DNA of 27,354 bases, taken from NCBI GenBank assembly GCA_945869755.1, contig CAMBPW010000004.1:1-27354 (forward strand), in the 5' to 3' direction. This document shows, piece after piece, positions 14,859-21,640 of this stretch. The position numbers and the translations under genes were made by a program. The DNA is from an uncultured Gemella sp. Lineage in GTDB: Bacteria; Bacillota; Bacilli; Staphylococcales; Gemellaceae. The stretch's first letter is position 1. Each line of letters opens with the position of its first letter. The notes beneath the pieces are model-generated. The model saw only the letters and a list, made by a program, of their open reading frames with translations, was not told the origin of the DNA and searched no databases.

Positions 14859-16211
14859 CTAAAATGGAAGTTTATTACCAAAAAGTCTTCCAAGTCCCTT
14901 TCTTTTTGATTTATTGTTCATCATTCCACCAAATTGCTTCATCATTTTTCTCATTTCTTCAAACTGTTTTATAAGTTTATGAACTTCACTTATAGGTCGT
15001 CCACTTCCCTCTGCAATTCTCTTTCTTCTTGGAACATTTATAATATCTGGATTTTGCCTTTCTTTTGGTGTCATAGATTGAATAATTGCTTCAATATATA
15101 CAAATTGTTTTTCATCAATTTTTGATGTATCTAATCCCTTTAATTGGCCCATACCAGGCATCATTCCTAAAATATCTTTTATTGACCCTAATTTTTTTAT
15201 TTGATTTAATTGGACTAAAAAATCCTCAAAAGTAAATGTTTGATTCAACATTTTCTCTTGCATTTTTTTAGCTTCATTTTCATCAATAGACGATTGTGCC
15301 TTTTCTATAAGAGTTAAAACATCTCCCATTCCTAAAATCCTAGACGCCATTCTATCTGGATGGAAATAATCTAAATCATTCATTTTTTCGCCTAAACCTA
15401 CAAGTTTTATAGGTTTATTAGTTATTGATTTTATAGATAAAGCTGCTCCACCTCTAGTATCTCCGTCTAATTTTGTTAATACTAAACCTGTTATATCTAG
15501 TTGTTCATTAAAAGATGTAGCAATATTAACTGCTTCTTGTCCTATCATTGAATCAACTACTAAAAGTATTTCATTAGGTGTTACTACCTCTTTGATGTTT
15601 TTAAGCTCATCCATCAGAAGTTCATCAATATGTAGTCTTCCCGCAGTATCTATTATTACATAGTTAAAATAATTTTCTTCTGCGAATTTAATTCCTTCTT
15701 TTACTATGCTTACAGGATCTTTATCTACATAAAAAACTGGTATATCTAACTGTTTTCCTAAAGTTTGTAATTGTTGAACAGCTGCTGGTCTATAAACGTC
15801 AGCCGCTATTAATAATGGTTTTTTCTTTAGTGATTTTTTTACTTTTAAAGCTAATTTTCCTGCTGTCGTTGTTTTCCCTGCCCCTTGTAATCCGACCATC
15901 ATAACTGTAGTTATTTTGTTACCTTGTGCAAGTTCAGCAGATTCACCACCTAAAAGTGAAATTAATTCTTCATTTACTATTTTTACAATTTGTTGTGCAG
16001 GAGTTAATGATTTCATTACATCTACTCCAACTGCACGATCACTTATTTTTTTTACAAAATCTTTTACAACCTTAAAGTTAACATCTGCTTCTAGTAGTGC
16101 AAGTCTAACTTCTCTCATCATTTCTTTAACATCTGCTTCAGAAACTTTGCCTTTACCAGTTATTTTTGCTAAAGTATTTTGTAATCTTTCGGATAAATTT
16201 TCAAATGCCAT
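14859..16211 (-). CDS. ffh: Signal recognition particle protein Ffh
   Basis: The 450-residue SRP54 GTPase binds 4.5S/scRNA and signal sequences and delivers nascent membrane and secreted proteins to FtsY at the membrane. The N domain spans about 1-95. The G domain has G1 Gly-Leu-Gln-Gly-Ala-Gly-Lys-Thr-Thr-Thr (107-116), Asp-Val-Tyr-Arg-Pro-Ala-Ala, Asp-Thr-Ala-Gly-Arg and Thr-Lys-Leu-Asp-Gly-Asp-Thr-Arg-Gly-Gly. The methionine-rich M domain (about 300-450) contains Met-Met-Pro-Gly-Met-Gly and the RNA-binding Ser-Gly-Arg-Pro segment. Length is usual. Its Shine-Dalgarno sequence TTAGGAG overlaps the stop of ylxM, the partner seen in most Bacillota. No ftsY is in the window. Confidence 0.98.
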   Translation of the reverse strand: MAFENLSERLQNTLAKITGKGKVSEADVKEMMREVRLALLEADVNFKVVKDFVKKISDRAVGVDVMKSLTPAQQIVKIVNEELISLLGGESAELAQGNKITTVMMVGLQGAGKTTTAGKLALKVKKSLKKKPLLIAADVYRPAAVQQLQTLGKQLDIPVFYVDKDPVSIVKEGIKFAEENYFNYVIIDTAGRLHIDELLMDELKNIKEVVTPNEILLVVDSMIGQEAVNIATSFNEQLDITGLVLTKLDGDTRGGAALSIKSITNKPIKLVGLGEKMNDLDYFHPDRMASRILGMGDVLTLIEKAQSSIDENEAKKMQEKMLNQTFTFEDFLVQLNQIKKLGSIKDILGMMPGMGQLKGLDTSKIDEKQFVYIEAIIQSMTPKERQNPDIINVPRRKRIAEGSGRPISEVHKLIKQFEEMRKMMKQFGGMMNNKSKRKGLGRLFGNKLPF

Positions 16212-16220
16212 ATATCTCTC

Positions 16221-16544
16221 CTAATTTTCTAACTTTAATAATTGATTTACTAATTCATCAATTACTTTATCATTATTCAATTTTTTTATTTCTTCTAAAA
16301 TAAATTGCCTCTCATTCGATGTACTAATTAATTTCAATTTTTCTTCAAATTGCTCAAGCTCAAATACTGTTCTTTTAATATTATTTGATATTGCTTGTTT
16401 TGATATTCCATAATTTTCAGATATTTCTGTAAGAGATAAATCATCAAAAAAATAATTTTTTATATAAATTTTCTGTTTTTCACTAAGCAAATCAGAATAA
16501 ACATCATACAATTTAGAAATTTTTATTATTTGTTCTATATTCAC
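16221..16544 (-). CDS. ylxM: YlxM (UPF0122) helix-turn-helix protein
   Basis: The 107-residue protein has a sigma-70 region 4-like helix-turn-helix (about residues 20-60, Leu-Ser-Glu-Lys-Gln-Lys ... Leu-Thr-Glu-Ile-Ser-Glu-Asn-Tyr-Gly-Ile-Ser-Lys-Gln-Ala-Ile). It is followed by a charged helical tail. It is the usual upstream partner of ffh, and streptococcal YlxM has been linked to modulation of SRP activity. The start is GTG with GAGGAGATATATA before it. It is the first gene after a good promoter and opens the long gene run that may extend to ftsK. Confidence 0.93.
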   Translation of the reverse strand: MNIEQIIKISKLYDVYSDLLSEKQKIYIKNYFFDDLSLTEISENYGISKQAISNNIKRTVFELEQFEEKLKLISTSNERQFILEEIKKLNNDKVIDELVNQLLKLEN

Positions 16545-16579
16545 TATATATCTCCTCTAAAATAAAAATACCTTTTCTA

Positions 16580-16608
16580 ATTTTATCACATTGTTTGAAA
16601 ATAGTAAA
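16580..16608 (-). promoter_or_regulatory. Promoter of the ylxM-ffh operon
   Basis: On the minus strand the -35 TTTACT (16608-16603) and the extended -10 TG-A-TAAAAT (TAAAAT at 16585-16580) are spaced by 17 bases. The leader to the GTG of ylxM is about 30 bases. It is the only convincing promoter I see for the 11 genes from ylxM to ftsK. Confidence 0.75.
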
Positions 16609-16621
16609 TTGCTTTGTATAT

Positions 16622-16681
16622 AAAGAAAGGAGCGACCCAAAAATTATGATTTCAAAAAAATCAATTTTGTTGAGTCACCCC
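16622..16681 (-). terminator. Long imperfect hairpin, probable terminator of engB
   Basis: Read on the minus strand, the arms at 16681-16661 and 16653-16629 (GGGGTGACTCAACAAAATTG against ATCATAATTTTTGGGTCGCT plus CC) form a stem of about 20 pairs around a T-rich loop. TTTCTTTATAT follows. The basal 12 pairs are unbroken only if G-U pairs are allowed in the minus-strand RNA. The plus-strand RNA would have A-C mismatches there, so the structure is directional and fits termination of the clpX-lon-engB transcript. It lies about 120 bases after the engB stop. A dispersed palindromic repeat or old insertion remnant is the alternative. Confidence 0.6.
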
Positions 16682-16801
16682 ACACAATTTATTATATTTC
16701 AAAAAACTTTTATAAATCGAATTTTAAAATCAATAAATTATTACATCTAAGTAGTTATATAGCTAATTAGAGTTTTTTAACTTTTAGATAAACCTATTTT
16801 A

Positions 16802-17392
16802 CTATAATATTTCATTAAATTCATTCAAAACTTTTTCTACATTAAGTTTTTTCACAGAAGAAAAAGGAATTAATTGTTTGCAATTTGTTAAATCTAAAGT
16901 ATTTTTAATTATTTTTTCATTTTTTGTTAATTCGTTTCTCGAAATTTTATCTGTTTTAGTTAAAATTACAATAAATGGAATATCGTAATAGTTTAAAAAT
17001 TCATTCATCATAATATCATCTTCAGACGGCTTATGTCTACTATCAATCAAATGTAAAACAAATTTTAAATTTTTACTATTAACAAAATATTCTACAATCA
17101 TATCATACAATTTTTCTTTTTCATTTTTACTAAGTTTTGCATATCCATAACCTGGAACATCGACTAAAACAAATTTGTTATCTACATTAAAAAAGTTTAA
17201 TGTCCTAGTTTTACCAGGTTTTGAAGAAACTCTTGCAAAATTTTTTCTATTTAAAATTGTGTTTATAAAAGATGATTTACCAACATTTGATCTTCCACAC
17301 ATTGCTATTTCAGGCATACTATGAACGGGATATTGTTTTTTAGATACCGCACTAATAATTAAATCAAGATTGTTTATATTAAATTTAAACAT
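16802..17392 (-). CDS. engB: Ribosome biogenesis GTPase EngB (YsxC/YihA)
   Basis: The 196-residue essential GTPase is needed for 50S assembly. The G motifs are G1 Gly-Arg-Ser-Asn-Val-Gly-Lys-Ser (33-40), the switch Gly-Lys-Thr-Arg-Thr, G3 Asp-Val-Pro-Gly-Tyr-Gly, G4 Thr-Lys-Thr-Asp-Lys and a Ser-Ser-Val G5. The frame is open five codons further to a TTG at 17407, but the first ATG (17392) is preceded by GGAGATA and gives the usual family start, so I take that. It overlaps the lon stop by eight bases. The lon-engB linkage is standard for Bacillales. Confidence 0.95.
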   Translation of the reverse strand: MFKFNINNLDLIISAVSKKQYPVHSMPEIAMCGRSNVGKSSFINTILNRKNFARVSSKPGKTRTLNFFNVDNKFVLVDVPGYGYAKLSKNEKEKLYDMIVEYFVNSKNLKFVLHLIDSRHKPSEDDIMMNEFLNYYDIPFIVILTKTDKISRNELTKNEKIIKNTLDLTNCKQLIPFSSVKKLNVEKVLNEFNEIL

Positions 17393-19694
17393 TTTCACTA
17401 TCTCCAAACACTATAGAAAATACTTCATTAATATTTTTAACAAAATGTAAATCTAACTTTTCAATAATTTCATTAGGAATATCAACTAAATCACTTCTAT
17501 TTTTTTCTGGTAAAATTATTTTTGTAATACCAATTTTTTCTGAACTCAAAACTTTTTCTTTAACTCCACCAATTGGTAAAACTTTCCCGTGAAGTGTCAT
17601 TTCACCAGTCATTGCTATATTATTATCTACAGCTTTATTTGATAATGTTGAATAAAGTGATGTTGTTATCGTTATTCCTGCTGACGGACCATCTTTTGGA
17701 ACAGCACCTTCTGGAACATGAATATGAATATCTATTTTATTAAAATCAATATTATCCAAGTTTAATTCATCTAAATTTGAACGTAAAAATGAAATAGCCG
17801 TTTGAGCAGACTCTTTCATAACATCTCCAAGTTTCCCAGTCAATATAATTTTTCCTGAGCCTTTTGAAATACTCGTTTCTATTTCAAGAGTATCTCCACC
17901 TACAAATGTATATGCCAAACCATTAACTATTCCAACTTGAGGTTTAGAATTTTTATCTTTTAAATCATATTTTGAAGCTCCTAAAAACTCTTCAATATTA
18001 CTCAAAGTAACTTTAACTTTTTCTTCACCTTTCAATATTTTTAAAGCTACTTTTCTACAAACTTTGCCTATTACTCTATCTAAATTTCTAACCCCTGCTT
18101 CGTAAGTATATCCATTTATAATTTTATTTACTGCTTGCTTTGTAAATGAAATTTGTTTATTAGTTAATCCATTTTCTTCAATTTGTTTTTTTATTAAATA
18201 TTTTATCGCAATATTTTCTTTTTCTTTAACTGTATAAGATTCTAAATCTATTATTTCCATTCTATCCCTTAAAGGGGCTGGAATCATAGAGATATTATTT
18301 GCTGTTGCGATAAATAAAACTTTTGACAAATCAAAAGGAATATCTAAATAATGGTCTACAAACTCATTATTTTGTTCAGGATCAATAACTTCTAACATAG
18401 CTGCTGCGGGATCACCTTTTATATCAGATGCCATTTTATCAATTTCATCTAACAATATTAAAGGATTTTTTGTTTTAACCTTTTTTAAAGATTGTATTAA
18501 TTTTCCAGGTAATGCTCCAACATAAGTTCTTCTATGACCTCTTATTTCTGCTTCATCTCTAACTCCTCCAAGCGAAACACGAACAAACTTTCTGTCCATA
18601 GCTTTTGCTATTGATTTCGCTAAAGAACTTTTACCAACTCCGGGAGGACCTGCAAAACATAATATAGGAGATTTCATATCTTCACGTAATTTTTTTACTG
18701 CTAAAAATTCTAAAATTCTCTCTTTTATTTTATCAAGACCGTAATGATCTTCATTCAATATCTTTTCTGATTTTTTTATATCAATTTCATCAGAAGTTAC
18801 AGTATTCCAAGGTAATGAAATCACAGTTTCAAGATAACTTCTAATTATAGAATTTTCAGGAACCATAGGGGGCGTTTTTTCTAATCTTGTTAATTCTTTA
18901 AGTAGATATTCTTCATCTTGTTTTTTCAATTTCAAATCTATAATTTGTTTTTTTAACTTTTCTATATCATCTTCATCTGGAGATAATACTTTTAATTCAT
19001 CTTGAACAACTTTCATTTGTTCACGTAAAAAATATTCTTTCTGTTGATTATCAATATTAATACGAACTTTTCTATCAATATCTCGTTTATAAGTAGCTAC
19101 TGCCATAATATTTTCTATAGATTTTATAACAAAATCTGCTCTTTTCTCTAAGTCAGAAATAAAAATTACCTTTTTCATCATAAAACTATCTAACGGAAAA
19201 TATTTTAAGTTTTTATTAATAAACTTTTCTAATTTTGTTATACTAAAAACTCCTATATCCATTTTCTCAACAGCTAAAAATTCTTTAAAAACTCTCTTTA
19301 ACTCTTCTAACTTACCATTTTGATCAAAATCAACATTTTCAGTTTCTTTTTGTGAAATTTCAAGATACTCTACTTTATTATCTTTATAAACTCCACTCAA
19401 TACTTCCGCAATCCCCTCGCAAGTATAAATGTAAAGTTTGCTATCTTTATCATACTTTAAATTGCCGTATGTTCCAAAAAATTTATTAAAGCCCTTTTCA
19501 TCATATATATCTAAGTCTTTATTATTTTCATTAAAATCGTCCATAGGTTGCCTATTAGACGTTACAAAAACTCTCAAATTTTTATTTTTCAATGACTTAG
19601 TTGTCTTTAAAAAATATTTATCTTTTATTTCAATACTATACATATTGTCAGGAACAAATAATTCCTTATGTTCTAATAAATAATATTTAGTCAA
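17385..19694 (-). CDS. lon: ATP-dependent protease Lon
   Basis: The 769-residue AAA+ serine protease degrades misfolded and regulatory proteins in the cytoplasm. The N-terminal substrate domain (about 1-200) is poorly conserved: the usual Leu-Pro-Leu-Arg-Gly opening is replaced by Leu-Phe-Val-Pro-Asp-Asn-Met. A coiled-coil stretch (about 205-270) precedes the AAA+ module with Walker A Gly-Pro-Pro-Gly-Val-Gly-Lys-Ser and Walker B Leu-Leu-Asp-Glu-Ile-Asp-Lys. The protease domain has the Ser-Lys dyad at about Ser671 (Gly-Pro-Ser-Ala-Gly) and Lys714 (Val-Lys-Glu-Lys). Translation starts at TTG, well supported by AGGAGG seven bases upstream, which follows the clpX stop directly. Confidence 0.97.
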   Translation of the reverse strand: MTKYYLLEHKELFVPDNMYSIEIKDKYFLKTTKSLKNKNLRVFVTSNRQPMDDFNENNKDLDIYDEKGFNKFFGTYGNLKYDKDSKLYIYTCEGIAEVLSGVYKDNKVEYLEISQKETENVDFDQNGKLEELKRVFKEFLAVEKMDIGVFSITKLEKFINKNLKYFPLDSFMMKKVIFISDLEKRADFVIKSIENIMAVATYKRDIDRKVRINIDNQQKEYFLREQMKVVQDELKVLSPDEDDIEKLKKQIIDLKLKKQDEEYLLKELTRLEKTPPMVPENSIIRSYLETVISLPWNTVTSDEIDIKKSEKILNEDHYGLDKIKERILEFLAVKKLREDMKSPILCFAGPPGVGKSSLAKSIAKAMDRKFVRVSLGGVRDEAEIRGHRRTYVGALPGKLIQSLKKVKTKNPLILLDEIDKMASDIKGDPAAAMLEVIDPEQNNEFVDHYLDIPFDLSKVLFIATANNISMIPAPLRDRMEIIDLESYTVKEKENIAIKYLIKKQIEENGLTNKQISFTKQAVNKIINGYTYEAGVRNLDRVIGKVCRKVALKILKGEEKVKVTLSNIEEFLGASKYDLKDKNSKPQVGIVNGLAYTFVGGDTLEIETSISKGSGKIILTGKLGDVMKESAQTAISFLRSNLDELNLDNIDFNKIDIHIHVPEGAVPKDGPSAGITITTSLYSTLSNKAVDNNIAMTGEMTLHGKVLPIGGVKEKVLSSEKIGITKIILPEKNRSDLVDIPNEIIEKLDLHFVKNINEVFSIVFGDSENV

Positions 19695-19704
19695 TTTAAT
19701 CCTC

Positions 19705-20919
19705 CTAACTAAGTTTTGGATATGTTTTATTTATTATATTTTCTTTTGTTACCGTGCATTTTTTCACATTTTTCTTGCTAGGTATCTCAAACATCACATC
19801 TATTAACACTTCTTCAATAATAGAACGAAGTCCTCTGGCACCTGTTTTTCTTTTAATTGATTCTTTAGCTATTTCAAGTAACGCTTCTTCTTCAAAAATT
19901 AATTCAACATTATCTAAACTAAACAAATACTCATATTGTTTAATTATCGAATTTTTAGGTTCTTTAAGAACTCTAACTAAATCTTCTTCTGATAATTCTT
20001 CAAGATAACAAACTAAAGGTATTCTTCCTACAAATTCTGGTATTATGCCATATTTAACTAAATCTTCATGTTTAACCTTTGAAATAATAGATTCATTACT
20101 TTGAATTTTCTCTTCTTCATCTTTAGAAAAACCAATAATTTTTTCTCCAAGACGTCTTTTTATTATTTCTTCTATACCAGAAAATGCTCCACCAATAATA
20201 AATAATATATCTTTAGTATTTATTTTTATCATTTCTTCTCCAGGATGTTTTCTACCACCTTGTGGCGGAACACTAGCTATTGTTCCCTCTAAAATTTTAA
20301 GAAGTGCCTGTTGTACTCCTTCTCCAGAAACATCACGAGTTATTGATACATTTTCACCTTTTTTAGCAATTTTATCAATTTCATCAATATATATTATACC
20401 TTTTTCTGCTCGCTCAATATCATAATCAGCACTTTGAATAAGTCTTAACAAAATATTTTCAACATCTTCTCCTACATATCCAGCTTCTGTTAATGTAGTA
20501 GCATCAGAAATAGCAAAAGGAACATCTAACATTTTAGCTAAAGTTTGAGCTATTAATGTTTTTCCTGAACCCGTACTCCCGATAAGTGCTATATTACTTT
20601 TTTGCAAATCAATATCATCATTATTATTTTGAGATATAATTCTTTTATAGTGATTATATACAGCAACTGCTATTGATTTTTTTGCTTTATCTTGACTAAT
20701 AATATATTCATTTAATTTCTCCAAAATTTCTTTTGGTTTCAATAAATTAAAATCTTTTTTTTCATAATTTTTCTCTGCATACACTTGTTCATCAATCATA
20801 TGTGAACACAAATCTACACATTCATCACAAATAAAAACATTATGTCCAGATATTATTTTAAAAACTTCTTCTGCACTTTTCCCACAAAATGAACAATATA
20901 TATTATTTTTATTACTCAT
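19705..20919 (-). CDS. clpX: ATP-dependent Clp protease ATP-binding subunit ClpX
   Basis: The 404-residue AAA+ unfoldase feeds tagged proteins to ClpP. The N-terminal zinc-binding domain has Cys9, Cys12, Cys31 and Cys34. The AAA+ domain has Walker A Gly-Ser-Thr-Gly-Ser-Gly-Lys-Thr (114-121, Ser in place of the common Pro), the pore loop Gly-Tyr-Val-Gly, Walker B Ile-Tyr-Ile-Asp-Glu-Ile-Asp-Lys, the Arg-Lys-His loop and the sensor-2 Gly-Ala-Arg-Gly-Leu-Arg. An Ile-Gly-Phe loop, used for docking to ClpP, is present. It is the first gene of clpX-lon-engB. I see no CtsR or HrcA operator before it. The expected upstream neighbour, trigger factor, is replaced by a cyclophilin gene. Confidence 0.98.
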   Translation of the reverse strand: MSNKNNIYCSFCGKSAEEVFKIISGHNVFICDECVDLCSHMIDEQVYAEKNYEKKDFNLLKPKEILEKLNEYIISQDKAKKSIAVAVYNHYKRIISQNNNDDIDLQKSNIALIGSTGSGKTLIAQTLAKMLDVPFAISDATTLTEAGYVGEDVENILLRLIQSADYDIERAEKGIIYIDEIDKIAKKGENVSITRDVSGEGVQQALLKILEGTIASVPPQGGRKHPGEEMIKINTKDILFIIGGAFSGIEEIIKRRLGEKIIGFSKDEEEKIQSNESIISKVKHEDLVKYGIIPEFVGRIPLVCYLEELSEEDLVRVLKEPKNSIIKQYEYLFSLDNVELIFEEEALLEIAKESIKRKTGARGLRSIIEEVLIDVMFEIPSKKNVKKCTVTKENIINKTYPKLS

Positions 20920-20944
20920 ACTTTTACCTCACAAAATATTTCTC

Positions 20945-20955
20945 ATTATAGCATA
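20945..20955 (-). promoter_or_regulatory. Promoter of clpX (extended -10)
   Basis: On the minus strand a perfect -10 TATAAT (20950-20945) carries the extension TATGC directly before it. The -35 region at 17 bases is poor (TAGCAA), which the extended -10 may make up for. The leader to the clpX ATG is about 20 bases. Confidence 0.7.
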
Positions 20956-21015
20956 AATAATATTTATTTGCTAGTAAACCATCAACATTATTTATTATTA
21001 AAATTATATAAAATA

Positions 21016-21048
21016 TTTTAGAGGTTAGAATATAAAATTCTAACCTCT
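21016..21048 (-). terminator. Terminator after ppiB
   Basis: A perfect inverted repeat (GAGGTTAGAAT / ATTCTAACCTC, arms 21037-21047 and 21021-21031, extended by one A-T pair) with a five-base loop starts just after the stop codon of the cyclophilin gene. It is followed on the minus strand by AAAATATTTTATA, a broken rather than clean T run. It separates the thrS-ppiB transcript from clpX. Confidence 0.75.
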
Positions 21049-21053
21049 TATTA

Positions 21054-21638
21054 TTATAATACTATTTCTATTATTTTTACATCTTCTACAGGTTTATCTT
21101 GAGATCCTGTTTTCACTGAAGCAATACTTTCTAAAGTATCAAATCCTTCTATTAATTGTCCAAAAACAGTATGACGATGGTCTAACCACGGTGCTCCACC
21201 TTTTTGTGCATAAACTTCTATAGCTTCTGTTGGCCAACCACCTGCTTCTAAATTAGCTAGCATTGAACTATCAACATGCTTAGCTTGTACTACAAAAAAT
21301 TGGCTACCATTTGTGTTTGGTCCTGCATTTGCCATACATAATGCACCATAGAAATTGAAATAATCCATTGAAAACTCATCTTCAAATGAAGCCCCCCAAA
21401 TAGATTCTCCTCCCATTCCTGTTCCTGTAGGATCTCCTCCTTGAATCATAAAATCTTTTATTACTCTATGGAAAATAATTCCATTATAATATCCATTTTT
21501 TGCATGTGTTAAAAAATTCTCAACTGCTTTAGGGATATCCTTTTCAAAAAGCTTAAAAGTTAAATCTCCAAGAGTAGTTTTAATTGTAACCTTTTTTTCC
21601 CCTTCTTGTAATTCCGTTACTAATTGTTTTAAAGTCAT
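21054..21638 (-). CDS. Cyclophilin-type peptidyl-prolyl isomerase
   Basis: The 194-residue cytoplasmic cyclophilin speeds cis-trans isomerisation of prolyl bonds. There is no signal peptide or lipobox. Active-site elements are present: Phe56-His57-Arg58-Val with the catalytic Arg58, Phe63-Met-Ile-Gln-Gly-Gly-Asp-Pro-Thr-Gly, Gly-Ser-Gln-Phe-Phe-Val near residue 113, and a Trp-Leu-Asp-His-Arg-His-Thr-Val-Phe-Gly segment near residue 151. It is longer than the minimal bacterial form of about 165 residues because of an insertion around residues 120-150 (Ala-Gly-Gly-Trp-Pro-Thr and following). Its Shine-Dalgarno sequence AAGGAGG lies in the last codons of thrS, with the ATG three bases after the thrS stop. 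It is therefore co-transcribed with thrS under T-box control. Confidence 0.93.
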   Translation of the reverse strand: MTLKQLVTELQEGEKKVTIKTTLGDLTFKLFEKDIPKAVENFLTHAKNGYYNGIIFHRVIKDFMIQGGDPTGTGMGGESIWGASFEDEFSMDYFNFYGALCMANAGPNTNGSQFFVVQAKHVDSSMLANLEAGGWPTEAIEVYAQKGGAPWLDHRHTVFGQLIEGFDTLESIASVKTGSQDKPVEDVKIIEIVL

Positions 21639-21640
21639 AT

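Noticed and set aside
15916..16224. Open frame of 102 codons on the plus strand
   Set aside because: It is antisense to the N and G domains of ffh, with Ser/Thr-rich translation as expected from the reverse of that coding sequence.
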